Positions 34,462 through 42,527 of a stretch of DNA of 46,279 bases are shown here, piece after piece. The stretch comes from Cyanobacteria bacterium RI_101 (GTDB lineage: Bacteria > Cyanobacteriota > Cyanobacteriia > Cyanobacteriales > Microcystaceae): contig WGLZ01000085.1 in NCBI GenBank assembly GCA_016471375.1, positions 1 through 46,279 of the forward strand, given 5' to 3'. Below the pieces are notes generated by a model. That model made no database searches. It was not told the origin of the DNA and saw only the letters and a list, made by a program, of their open reading frames with translations. The position numbers were made by a program, and so were the translations under genes. Every line of letters begins with the position of its first letter. The first letter of the stretch is position 1.

Positions 34462-35122
34462 ATGGTTCAGCTTCTACCCCAGTTAATTACGTTTGATGAA
34501 TTCATTGAATGGCTACCTGAAAATCGCCGTTATGGATTACATGAAGGCGTCATTGTTGAAATGCAACCCACTGGCAAACATGAAGATATAGCAGGATTTC
34601 TGACGCAAGAATTGACCTTAGAATATGGCTCTCTGGGGATCACGCCGAGACTTGTATCCTGTTATACAATTCTGACTTAGACGGTAACGAAGAAAAGCTC
34701 ATCCAGTAAGGGTTCTGGCCAATTGGCTCCCTAACTACCAGCCTCATTCCCGGAGAGCCTAGAATATTCTAAACTAGGTTTGCCTTACCGTATTCCCCCC
34801 AAAGCTTTAGTCAAACTCCCAGATAAAGAAACAGGCTATAATCCAGACTTACTGTTAGTTGATCGCTCCTACCTTCCTTCAGAGCCATTGTGGGAAAAGA
34901 AGTCAACCCTCATTGCGGGCCACGATTCGGGAACAGCGCCGTAAAATTGATTGCCCACTTCAAAAAAATCCCGGTCTAAAGGGGCGCTAACAGGAGATCT
35001 GGGAAGGGCCTTGGTTAGATGGTCGAGACTTGGCGATCCGGGAGACAAGACTAAATGAGTCTATTTTTCCAGAAACTCCCTGTTTTGACTCTGAACAAGT
35101 GCGAGACGATAATTATTAGCCT
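34462..35122 (+). pseudogene. Chimeric remnant: Uma2 5' part joined to DUF29 3' part
   Basis: The start (34462-34653) encodes a good Uma2 N-terminus (LITFDEFIEWLPENRRYGLHEGVIVEM). The frame then ends at a stop at 34680. A second Uma2 piece appears in another frame at about 34760-34915 (LGLPYRIPPKALVKLPDKE, NPDLLLVDRSYLP). At about 34919 the sequence switches abruptly to a DUF29 3' end (ATIREQRRK, NESIFPETPCFDSEQVRDDNY) that is close in DNA sequence to 37347-37551 but has stops. This is gene debris, not a working gene. Confidence 0.8.
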
Positions 35123-35156
35123 CAGCGACCCTTTCTCAAAACATTATTGTTAAATC

Positions 35157-35930
35157 ATGTACCAAACCTCTCCCCCCATCTCTCCTCGGGAAACATTACC
35201 CACCATGTACGACCTCCCCAGTGAAGATCCGGAGGAGCCTGGTTTGCCGGACGAATTTCATCTGCTCCAGCCGGAACTCCTGCGCCAAACCTTTCAGCCC
35301 CCCACCTACGGCGCTGGGGACTTCTTTACCGCTAGCGACCTCAATCTCTACTACGATGTACAGCACCCTCAGTGGTATAAGCGCCCGGATTGGTTTGGGG
35401 TTTTGGGCGTGTCTCGTCTTTACGACCAACAGGATTTACGTCTCAGTTACGTCATTTGGCAAGAAGAGGTAGCGCCACTGGTGGCGGTGGAGTTACTGTC
35501 TCCGGGCACAGAAAAGGAAGATCTGGGGCGGAGCTTACGAGACGCCAGCCAAACGCCTAACAAGTGGACGGTCTATGAACAGATTTTGCGCATCCCCTAC
35601 TATTTCGTCTTTAATCGCTATACCGACGAGCTACAGGCTTTTGGTCTAGTTCAAGACAGCTATCGACCTCTTTTAATAGAAAAGTCAGGAGTTTGGCTAG
35701 AAAAAGCCCAGTTAGGGCTGGGGTTGTGGAGAGGGAGGTATCAGGGAGTCGATCGGCGCTGGTTGCGCTGGTACGATGAGCAACAGAATTGGATTCTTAC
35801 CCCGGCTGAAAGAGAAGCTCAACGAGCCGAACAGGAGGCTCAGCGGGCAAACCAAGAAAAATCTAGGGCCGATCGCTTAGCGGCCAAGTTAAAAGCATTG
35901 GGTATAAACCCAGGTGAGGATGGATTGTGA
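35157..35930 (+). CDS. Uma2 family endonuclease with coiled-coil C-terminus
   Basis: The 257-aa product has the Uma2 core: WYKRPDWFGVLGV (PD motif, about residue 77) and APLVAVELLSPGTEKEDLG (E of the second motif, about residue 115), followed by WTVYEQILRIPYYFVF. A C-terminal extension (about 215-250) is a charged coiled coil with repeated (Q)REAQRAEQEAQRANQEK. An internal ATG (residue 17) is an alternative start. Family members are PD-(D/E)XK-type putative nucleases. Confidence 0.82.
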   Translation: MYQTSPPISPRETLPTMYDLPSEDPEEPGLPDEFHLLQPELLRQTFQPPTYGAGDFFTASDLNLYYDVQHPQWYKRPDWFGVLGVSRLYDQQDLRLSYVIWQEEVAPLVAVELLSPGTEKEDLGRSLRDASQTPNKWTVYEQILRIPYYFVFNRYTDELQAFGLVQDSYRPLLIEKSGVWLEKAQLGLGLWRGRYQGVDRRWLRWYDEQQNWILTPAEREAQRAEQEAQRANQEKSRADRLAAKLKALGINPGEDGL

Positions 35931-35989
35931 CCCAGGGAAGCATCTCAGATTTGTCAGTTGCTCTGTTTGCTCTATAGAGAAATATACAT

Positions 35990-36673
35990 ATGACGACTTC
36001 CTTGACGGCGCCGCTCCAAAACAATTTAACTCAATCTGGCGTAGATAATACTATAATTCTCAAACCTGTCAGTTGGAGCACGTTTAATCAACTGCTAGAA
36101 GACCTCGGCGACCATCGGGGTCAGCGCCTAGCCTACAACCGCGGAATTTTGGAAATTATGAGTCCATTAGGTATTCATGAAAATAATAATCGGTTGATTG
36201 AGAGTCTAATTTTGATCATGACAGATGAACTTGGCTTAAATCTGAAAAAATTTGGCTCGTTGACATTACGAAGAGATAAAACGCAACAGGGAGTAGAACC
36301 TGATTCCTGTTATTACCTGCAAAATGAGCCTCAAGTACGGAGTAAACAGCATATTGACTTGACCATAGACCCTCCCCCAGATTTAGTTTTAGAAATTGAT
36401 ATTACAAGCGGCTCATTAGATAAACTTCCTATCTATGCTAATCTAGGCATCCCCGAAATTTGGCGTTATGACGGCCAGCGGCTATCAGTCTTTATCTTGA
36501 GTTTAGAGTCTAAAGAGTATAAGCAATCCGAAAATAGTTCTGTTTTTTCTTGTTTACCTCTGGAACAGGTTCCGTTAGTTATTCAACGTAGCCTGGTCAT
36601 CGGTGAGACAGCGGCGCTGAAAGAGTTTCGCAAGTGGTTGAAAGCTCGTATAGCAGGACTAAGTGAATCATGA
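35990..36673 (+). CDS. Uma2 family endonuclease
   Basis: The 227-aa product has the motifs QGVEPDSCYY and PPPDLVLEIDITSGS, then LPIYANLGIPEIWRYDG, as usual in Uma2. The final residues and the stop codon are contributed by a partial MITE copy that starts at 36649, so the C-terminus differs from what it was before insertion. It is 59 bp after another Uma2 gene on the same strand. Confidence 0.82.
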   Translation: MTTSLTAPLQNNLTQSGVDNTIILKPVSWSTFNQLLEDLGDHRGQRLAYNRGILEIMSPLGIHENNNRLIESLILIMTDELGLNLKKFGSLTLRRDKTQQGVEPDSCYYLQNEPQVRSKQHIDLTIDPPPDLVLEIDITSGSLDKLPIYANLGIPEIWRYDGQRLSVFILSLESKEYKQSENSSVFSCLPLEQVPLVIQRSLVIGETAALKEFRKWLKARIAGLSES

Positions 36674-36698
36674 ACAGGCTCCGGTTCGCTCCCCTCTT
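36649..36698. repeat. Partial copy of the MITE-like element
   Basis: These 50 bases match 31554-31603 at 46 positions. They overlap the last eight codons of the Uma2 gene, including its stop. The right terminal repeat is not recognisable here. Confidence 0.7.
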
Positions 36699-37113
36699 TG
36701 CGCGGGAGGCTACGGGAGATCTCGGCACTTGCGTATACTACAGTAGCCTTTCCAAATAATTCTCGTTTTGGGGGTTGACTTTTTTTTTGCTCTAACTTAT
36801 TATGAGTCACACATTAACTTTCCTCAATACCCCCCTTCCCTGCCGGTGTCTGTAAACACGGCTGTAGGTTCAGGGAGAAGACACCGTTTTGAGTGCACTC
36901 CCCAACCTTGGATGTAGGGTTTCTAGTCTCTGTTTTTACCCTTCGTTGATTTTTAGGAAAATATTACTCTGAGAAAAGAGTTGATTGATACAGTTCCTAA
37001 CCGCTTCTGAGGCAGATATCCAAGAAAATCAAGTCGGATCATTGCTTGAGGCTTTTTCTCTCCAAATTTTATATGATTAAAACAGAGACTTAACCAAGGT
37101 GAGAAAAAGTCCA
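36699..37113. other. 415-bp intergenic region
   Basis: No gene is visible. A hairpin with 7-bp perfect arms (36844-36850 CGGTGTC and 36880-36886 GACACCG), followed by TTTT, could act as a weak terminator. The region should also contain the promoter of the DUF29 gene. Confidence 0.45.
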
Positions 37114-37551
37114 ATGGCGCTTAATCAGTCTCTATATGAACAAGATTTCTACTCTTGGACTCAGGAGCAAGCCCAAGCCTTAACCCAGCGCCGGTCAGAA
37201 AGCTTAGATTGGGAACATTTGGCGGAGGAGCTGGCGGATTTGGGGAATCGTCATTATGACCAGTTAAGCTCTCGTTTAGCGGTTTTAGTTGGTCATTTGT
37301 TGAAATGGAAGTATCAGCCGGAATGTCAGGGAAGTTCTTGGCGGGCTACAATTCGGGAACAGCGCCGTAAGATCAATCGCCTACTTCAGAAAAATCCAGG
37401 TCTAAAAGGGCGCTGGCAGGAAGCCTGGGAAGAGGCTTGGTTGGATGGTCGGGACTTAGCGATCCGGGAGACAGAACTGGATGAGTCTATTTTTCCCGAA
37501 ACTCCCTGTTTTGACTCTGAACAAGTTCGAGACGAAAATTATTGGCCTTAG
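37114..37551 (+). CDS. DUF29 family protein
   Basis: The start at ATG 37114 (MALNQSLYEQDFYSW) matches the family N-terminus; an upstream GTG at 37099 is less likely. The 145-aa product has the DUF29 pattern: LYEQDFYSWTQEQA, LAEELADLGNRHYDQLSSRLAVLVGHLLKWKYQPE, SWRATIREQRRKI and FPETPCFDSEQV. The function is unknown; the fold is all-helical. DUF29 and Uma2 genes alternate in this region. A broken duplicate of its 3' half is at 34919-35119. Confidence 0.85.
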   Translation: MALNQSLYEQDFYSWTQEQAQALTQRRSESLDWEHLAEELADLGNRHYDQLSSRLAVLVGHLLKWKYQPECQGSSWRATIREQRRKINRLLQKNPGLKGRWQEAWEEAWLDGRDLAIRETELDESIFPETPCFDSEQVRDENYWP

Positions 37552-37615
37552 ATATCCTTTCTCAAAATGTTAGAGTTATTCCTTGGGGAGCTATGTAGCT
37601 AGCTCAGCTTTTTTT

Positions 37616-38446
37616 ATGAACCAAAACAATTTTGAACTGGTTATTGAAGCGGGACGTGCCGAAAAACAGTATTGGCAGGATCTCTGGCGTTACCGGGAAC
37701 TTTTTTATACGTTGGCTTGGCGAGACATTGCTGTGCGCTACAAGCAGACGGTAATCGGCATAGCTTGGGCGTTAATCCGACCGTTTCTAACGATGGTAGT
37801 TTTTACTATTGTCTTTGGCAAGTTGGCTAATCTGCCATCGGAGGGGGTGCCTTACCCTATTCTGGTATTTGCGGGGATGTTACCCTGGCAATTTTTTTCG
37901 ACTTCCCTGAGTTCTGCTAGTGATAGTTTGATCAGTAACGCTAATCTAATTTCAAAGGTTTATTTTCCCCGATTGGTGGTTCCCATCAGCGCCGTGGTGA
38001 CCAGTTTTGTGGATTTCTTGATTTCTGGCATGATTTTATTGGGGTTAATGATTTGGTACAATTTTGTGCCAAGTTGGCGAATCATCACTCTTCCTATTTT
38101 TATTCTGATCGCTTTTGCCGCTTCGATGGGCGCCGGATTGTGGTTATGTTCTTTGAATGTCAAGTATCGGGATTTTCGTTATATTGTTCCTTTTATTGTT
38201 CAGTTTGGCTTGTATATTTCACCGGTGGGTTTTAGTAGTAATGTGGTGCCTGAGCGGTGGAGATTATTATACTCGGTCAATCCGATGGTGAGTGTAATTG
38301 ACGGTTTTCGCTGGGCTATTCTGGGGGGGCAATCGACCTTATTTATACCCGGCTTTTGTTTGTCATTGGCGCTAGTCTTAATCCTTTTGTTGACGGGGAT
38401 ACAGCATTTCCGCAAGACTGAGCGGACTTTTGCTGATCTTATCTAG
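37616..38446 (+). CDS. wzm: Polysaccharide ABC exporter permease (Wzm-type)
   Basis: The start at ATG 37616 (MNQNNFELVIEAGR) is preferred over the in-frame ATG at 37583. The 276-aa product has a polar N-terminus, WRDIAVRYKQTVIGIAWALIRP just before the first helix, and about six transmembrane helices, the ABC-2 type of O-antigen or capsule exporters. It pairs with a Wzt ATPase to move lipid-linked polysaccharide across the inner membrane. The expected neighbour wzt is not adjacent; it lies at 42929 after a block of unrelated genes. Confidence 0.9.
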   Translation: MNQNNFELVIEAGRAEKQYWQDLWRYRELFYTLAWRDIAVRYKQTVIGIAWALIRPFLTMVVFTIVFGKLANLPSEGVPYPILVFAGMLPWQFFSTSLSSASDSLISNANLISKVYFPRLVVPISAVVTSFVDFLISGMILLGLMIWYNFVPSWRIITLPIFILIAFAASMGAGLWLCSLNVKYRDFRYIVPFIVQFGLYISPVGFSSNVVPERWRLLYSVNPMVSVIDGFRWAILGGQSTLFIPGFCLSLALVLILLLTGIQHFRKTERTFADLI

Positions 38447-38515
38447 TTTCTATCATTGAAACACTTCCATCAGTCGAGAGAATACCGCTATAGTTCTCTT
38501 TCCTCGTGATGGCAA

Positions 38516-39013
38516 ATGCTTATGCAAGCGATACCCCCAAATTTAGCTAATCTCTATGACCAAGACTTTGAACAGTGGCTTTTAGAAACAACTAACTGCC
38601 TTAAAAACTCAGATTTTGAGCGTATTGATATTGAACACCTGATTGAGGAGTTAAATGACTTGGGAAGATCCAGCAAAATGGCTTTAGAGAGTAATCTTGC
38701 TATTTTGCTGGCTCATTTACTCAAGTTATGGGTTCAAGCCGATGCCCCAGACACGATGAAAAGTAGTTGGTATAGTTCTGTAGATGAACATCGACAAAGA
38801 GTCAAAAAACAACTAGTTAAAAATCCTTCTCTTAAGTCCCACTGGGAAATAGCCTTGACTGAGGCTTATCCCGACGCCAGAAAACTGGCTGTCAAGGAGG
38901 CTCGGCGAGCGAGGTTTGGAGTCCAAGTTCATCCTGAAAGCGACTATCCCCAGCGGTGTCCTTTTTCGCAAGCCCAAATTCTCGACGATGATTTTTATGG
39001 AAACTGTTGCTGA
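38516..39013 (+). CDS. DUF29 family protein
   Basis: The 165-aa product shows the DUF29 signature: LYDQDFEQWLLETTNCLK, IEELNDLGRSSKMALESNLAILLAHLLKLW, SSVDEHRQRVKKQL and a C-terminal CPFSQAQILDDDFYG. It may start at 38516 or at the ATG two codons on. It lies 69 bp after wzm and is quite diverged from the DUF29 copies at 37114 and 39821, so they are not recent duplicates of one another. Confidence 0.84.
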   Translation: MLMQAIPPNLANLYDQDFEQWLLETTNCLKNSDFERIDIEHLIEELNDLGRSSKMALESNLAILLAHLLKLWVQADAPDTMKSSWYSSVDEHRQRVKKQLVKNPSLKSHWEIALTEAYPDARKLAVKEARRARFGVQVHPESDYPQRCPFSQAQILDDDFYGNCC

Positions 39014-39136
39014 TTGGGTTTTCTCTAGTAAACTCTCGGGTATCTAAATTGGGGGATTTTTAGAGTTTTTGAGATTAAGAAGGGTAATCAACTAAAACGT
39101 TTCTCGCTTTTCTTTCTCTGATTGACAAAAACTACT

Positions 39137-39781
39137 ATGACAACTCTAAATTTAACAAAAATTCCCATTACCACTCTTGATATTTCACCCGGTAGTCACT
39201 TACTGATTCCTGATATTACTTGGGAGCAATATGAGGTTCTGTATCGAGATTGGGGCGAGGAACGTCGCGTCCCCCGCCTTAATTACTGCCATGGAACCTT
39301 GGAAATTATGTCTCCTTTACCCGCCCATGAACGGCCCCACCGTATCATTGCCGATATTATTAAAACCCTGTTGGATGCAGAAGACAGAGCTTGGGAAGAT
39401 TTTGGCTCCACCGCTTTCAAAAAGGCTCCCCAAGTGGGTTTGGAGCCGGATACCTGTTTTTACATTCAGAATGCGGCTCGGGTGCGCGCCCTACTGCGGA
39501 TAGACCTGGACACAGATCCCCCCCCCGATTTAGCGATCGAGAGTGATCTGACTTCTAAAACAACGCTGGAGAGCTATGCCGTTTTGGGAGTGCCAGAAGT
39601 CTGGATTTATGACAATAGTTGTTTAAGCATTTATTTGTTGGGAGAAAATGGCTATCAACGCGGTACAATTAGCCAAGTTTTTCCCGCGCTTGACATGCCC
39701 CGGCTTATTCCTGAGTTAGTGCAACTAGCTCTAAGCTCGGGAACAAGCGTCATGTTACGAAATCTGCGCCGCAGGCTATAA
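39137..39781 (+). CDS. Uma2 family endonuclease
   Basis: The start at ATG 39137 (MTTLNLTKIPITTLD) is chosen; a TTG at 39122 is also in frame. The 214-aa product has LNYCHGTLEIMSPLPAHE, VGLEPDTCFYIQNA, PPPDLAIESDLTSKTTLESYAVLGVPEVWIYDN, the full Uma2 motif set with E, D and the S-K pair. It is directly followed by a DUF29 gene (39 bp to the ATG at 39821). Confidence 0.84.
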   Translation: MTTLNLTKIPITTLDISPGSHLLIPDITWEQYEVLYRDWGEERRVPRLNYCHGTLEIMSPLPAHERPHRIIADIIKTLLDAEDRAWEDFGSTAFKKAPQVGLEPDTCFYIQNAARVRALLRIDLDTDPPPDLAIESDLTSKTTLESYAVLGVPEVWIYDNSCLSIYLLGENGYQRGTISQVFPALDMPRLIPELVQLALSSGTSVMLRNLRRRL

Positions 39782-39820
39782 AATAAGTTGGCCAATGTTA
39801 AGGAAAAGAGATTATTTGAA

Positions 39821-40264
39821 ATGCAGTCCCTTTACGAATCTGATTATGCCCAGTGGGCAGAAACCATGGCTCAGAAACTAGCAGAAAAACGCTTTACTGA
39901 ATTAGGGGAACTTGATCTTATTAATTTAGTGGAGGAAATTAAAGATTTGTCAAAGCGGGAAAGGGATGCTTTGTTAAGTAGTATTCGTCTAATCCTTCAC
40001 CATTTATTAAAGTGGGATTATCAACCCCAAAAACGCTCTAGAAGTTGGCAAATTAGCATTGAAAGGGAAAGAAAAAATATTGAAATATACCTAGAGGATA
40101 GTCCCAGTCTGAAACGTTATCTATCCGAAGAATCAGTCAACAAAATGTATCGCACTGCCCGGTTAGATGCGACAAAAGAAACTCAGATAGATATGCCAAA
40201 AGAGTGTCCCTACTCAATTGGTGATGTATTAACAAAAATAATCGCAGGGGAATGTCAATGGTAA
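39821..40264 (+). CDS. DUF29 family protein
   Basis: The start at ATG 39821 (MQSLYESDYAQWAETM) fits the family N-terminus; a TTG at 39788 is in frame too. The 147-aa product contains LVEEIKDLSKRERDALLSSIRLILHHLLKWDYQP and SWQISIERERKNIEIYL, and ends CPYSIGDVLTKIIAGECQW. It forms a Uma2-DUF29 pair with the gene at 39137. The function is unknown. Confidence 0.84.
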   Translation: MQSLYESDYAQWAETMAQKLAEKRFTELGELDLINLVEEIKDLSKRERDALLSSIRLILHHLLKWDYQPQKRSRSWQISIERERKNIEIYLEDSPSLKRYLSEESVNKMYRTARLDATKETQIDMPKECPYSIGDVLTKIIAGECQW

Positions 40265-40399
40265 AATCTCAAAGTTTACGATCAGTTCCCAAAAGCCGAG
40301 TTTGAGGCGGATACAGCGCCGAGACAAAAATTTGTGGAGAGTGCGGGGGAAGAAAGTATTGCTGTGCAGCCGCTTGAGTAGGCGCGAAACAATAAAGGT

Positions 40400-40450
40400 A
40401 TTAGCAAGAATATGGAGCCGACGGAGGGGCGCATTTTGATTAAGGGAAGG
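40400..40450 (+). pseudogene. Orphan internal fragment of a wzt-like ATPase
   Basis: The DNA here encodes MEPTEGRILIKGR, nearly identical to TEPTEGRISIKGR of the wzt at 42929, and aligns with 43200-43240. It is only about 50 bp and is out of any gene context, so it is debris of a wzt-like copy left just before the Rpn-type gene. Confidence 0.65.
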
Positions 40451-40463
40451 GAGATTGCTTTCT

Positions 40464-40883
40464 GTGAAAACAGATAAGTGGTTTTACGAGTTATTTTTGT
40501 CGCAACCGGGAATGTTAGCGGAGTTAATACCGGGCGTTGATGCCAGTTGGCAGTTTAGTTACAGCGCGCCGGTGATTAAGGAGCGCGCATTTCAGTTTGA
40601 CGGGGTTTTCACACCGCTTTTGGATGACCCGATGGCGCCGATGGTGTTTGCGGAAGCGCAGATGCAAACAGATGAGAATTTCTACCGTCGGTTTTTTGCC
40701 GAGATTTTTCTTTATCTAGAACAGTACAAAGTCTGTCGTCCGTGGCGGGGATTGTTAATCTTGCCAAGTCGAGGTTTTAATTTCGGCTCGGAGTTACCTT
40801 ATCAAGATTTGTTGGAGAGTCGGGTAACGAAGCTTTATCTGAGGGACTTGAGAGAAGGGCAGAAGCTCAGTCCTAGGAGATGA
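40464..40883 (+). CDS. N-terminal part of a Rpn-family (DUF2887-like) protein
   Basis: The likely start is the GTG at 40464 (VKTDKWFYELFLSQPGM), the usual family N-terminus. The 139-aa product has the PD-(D/E)XK-type core of Rpn/DUF2887 proteins: QFDGVFTPL (D), PMVFAEAQMQTDENFYRRFFAEIFLYLEQY (E-A-Q). Family members are normally about 250-300 aa. This one stops shortly after KLYLRDLREGQ, and the missing C-terminal type is found in the next frame, overlapping by ATGA. It is probably a deletion product. Confidence 0.75.
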   Translation: MKTDKWFYELFLSQPGMLAELIPGVDASWQFSYSAPVIKERAFQFDGVFTPLLDDPMAPMVFAEAQMQTDENFYRRFFAEIFLYLEQYKVCRPWRGLLILPSRGFNFGSELPYQDLLESRVTKLYLRDLREGQKLSPRR

Positions 40884-41152
40884 TCATGCAGTTACTGGAT
40901 TTAAAACAGACGGATATTACTCAATCCCTTTTTTATCAAGAAATTAAGCAGGAAGGTCGCCAGGAGGGTCGTCAGGAGGAGGCGGCGGCGTTGGTGCTTC
41001 GTCTGTTGACACGGCGCCTGGGAGAGTTATCGGAACAACAAGTGGAGCAAATCCGGCAATTGTCGGTGCCTCAATTAGAAAGTTTGGGGGAGGCATTGTT
41101 GGATTTTATGATCATGGCGGATCTGGATGACTTTTTGGCGGGGTTGGGATAA
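40880..41152 (+). CDS. C-terminal part of a Rpn-family protein (RQEG repeat plus DUF4351-like tail)
   Basis: The 90-aa frame contains QLLDLKQTDITQSLFYQEI, a region normally internal to Rpn-type proteins, then GRQEGRQEE and a DUF4351-like tail (LVLRLLTRRLGELSEQQVEQIRQLS...LESLGEALLDF). Reading one codon back from the ATG also fits the family (EMIMQLLDL), so this is more likely the continuation of the 40464 gene after a deletion and frameshift than an independent gene. Its stretch 40955-41022 is identical to 41729-41796. Confidence 0.6.
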   Translation: MIMQLLDLKQTDITQSLFYQEIKQEGRQEGRQEEAAALVLRLLTRRLGELSEQQVEQIRQLSVPQLESLGEALLDFMIMADLDDFLAGLG

Positions 41153-41275
41153 CAGGAAAGGAGCTATCATTATGCTTTTTCTATTTTTGATTGGCGTGGC
41201 TCTGTCGAATTTAACTTCTACCGATGTCTAGAGGAAGAGGTAGTTGATAATCATGATTACTGTAAAGCTAATGAA

Positions 41276-41926
41276 GTGGAGGAAAAGTATGGGCTACCGG
41301 TCTATCCTGTTCTGATCAATATTCTGCAACCTGGACCGACGGTGACCATTCCCAATCGTTATGAGTCGGAAATTATGGGAGTTACAGCCCATCAAGACTA
41401 TCGGGTGATTAATCTGTGGGAGATTGAGGCGGCGATGGTGTTTGAGCAAAATCTGTCGTCGTTGTTTCCTTTTGTCCCCATTTTGAAGGGGGGTAATAGC
41501 GAGGCAAATCTCCGTCAGGCTCTGCTCGGTCTTCGCAATGACCAAACGTTGTCGGATTTAGAGCCGTTGTTATCTTTTTTTGCTAGCTTTGTATTTGATA
41601 TCCCTTTAGTGCAACAAATGATGAGGTGGGACATGACGGTATTGCGGGAATCGCCTTGGTATAACGAAATTGTTAAGGAAGGTCTTAACAGAGGTCGTCA
41701 GGAGGGGCGCCAAGAGGGTCGTCAAGAGGGTCGCCAGGAGGGTCGTCAGGAGGAGGCGGCGGCGTTGGTGCTTCGTCTGTTGACACGGCGCCTGGGGCAG
41801 TTATCGGAACAACAAGTGGGGCAGATCCGGCAATTGTCGGTACCCCAGCTAGAATCCTTGGGGGAGGCGCTGTTGGATTTTACGGCCATGGCGGATTTAG
41901 AGAAGTTTTTGGCGGAGTTGGAATAG
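41276..41926 (+). CDS. N-terminally truncated Rpn-family protein with (RQEG)n and DUF4351-like tail
   Basis: The 216-aa frame begins at a GTG inside a family-like segment (EEKYGLPVYPVLINILQP). The open frame continues upstream to the previous stop at 41152 without a better start, so the N-terminal nuclease core is lost. It keeps YRVINLWEIEAAMVF, a five-fold RQEG minisatellite (about residues 146-165) and the DUF4351-like tail ending LEKFLAELE. Expression as a stable protein is uncertain. Its 3' end is repeated at 42781-42849. Confidence 0.65.
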   Translation: MEEKYGLPVYPVLINILQPGPTVTIPNRYESEIMGVTAHQDYRVINLWEIEAAMVFEQNLSSLFPFVPILKGGNSEANLRQALLGLRNDQTLSDLEPLLSFFASFVFDIPLVQQMMRWDMTVLRESPWYNEIVKEGLNRGRQEGRQEGRQEGRQEGRQEEAAALVLRLLTRRLGQLSEQQVGQIRQLSVPQLESLGEALLDFTAMADLEKFLAELE

Positions 41927-42255
41927 TTGGTTCTGGCGGGGGGTTGCCAACTGAGTTTTGTCTGCTAAACTTTTGGTTGTCTAGTTAGGGCATTTTCAAC
42001 GCTTTATGTCTGATGCGGTTACCCAGGTCGAAAATTTGGGTAAGAAGTATGTGATTGGGTACCAGAAGCAGGAGTGCTATACGTCCCTACGGGATGTGCT
42101 GGCGGACAAGGCCCGTTCTTTGGGGCAGGTGTTTAGTCGTAATGGTAGGGGGGATGATCCGACCCATGGGTCGTTTTGGGCGCTGAAGGATGTGTCGTTT
42201 GAGATTAAGCAGGGTGATCGGGTTTGCATTATTGGGCGTAATGGGGCGGGGAAGT
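41858..42255 (+). repeat. 398-bp direct repeat, left copy (Rpn 3' end plus wzt 5' end)
   Basis: The sequence from TTGGGGGAGGCGC to GGGGCGGGGAAGT is repeated at 42781-43178 with exactly the same length and scattered substitutions. It covers the last 69 bp of the Rpn-type gene, the 79-bp intergenic region and the first 250 bp of a wzt gene up to Walker A. Confidence 0.88.
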
Positions 42256-42284
42256 TGATAAATTTGCGAAATAATTATTTCTAG
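42006..42284 (+). pseudogene. 5' fragment of a wzt-type ATPase gene
   Basis: This 92-codon frame matches the first 83 residues of the full wzt at 42929 ([32 protein letters not shown]) with several replacements. It breaks off within Walker A: GRNGAGK is followed by unrelated LINLRNNYF where the intact gene has STLLKIL. Without Walker A completion, signature and Walker B it cannot be an ATPase. Confidence 0.88.
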
Positions 42285-42329
42285 TGTTCAATCAGATCTA
42301 CTGTGAAATTTAAATAGGATGATGCAATT

Positions 42330-42527
42330 ATGAATGTCAAAGCAATTATCCATGAGGCAGAGGAGGGGGGCTACTGGGCTGAAGTTCCCATTTTTTCAGG
42401 CTGTTATACCCAAGGAGAGACGATTGAGGAGGTTATGGTAAATCTCAAAGAAGTAATCAGCCTTTATCTGGATGATCAACCGGAAATGCTTAGTCAATCT
42501 GACAGAATAGTTGAATTGACCCTATGA
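42330..42527 (+). CDS. hicB: HicB family antitoxin
   Basis: The 65-aa product has the HicB partial RNase-H-like fold: NVKAIIHEAEEGGYWAEVP, GCYTQGETIEEVMVNLKEVISLYLDD. It lacks a C-terminal DNA-binding extension, so it is the short form. It lies upstream of and overlaps hicA by ATGA. It neutralises HicA by direct binding. The cassette occupies the 525 bp between the two 398-bp repeats. Confidence 0.88.
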   Translation: MNVKAIIHEAEEGGYWAEVPIFSGCYTQGETIEEVMVNLKEVISLYLDDQPEMLSQSDRIVELTL

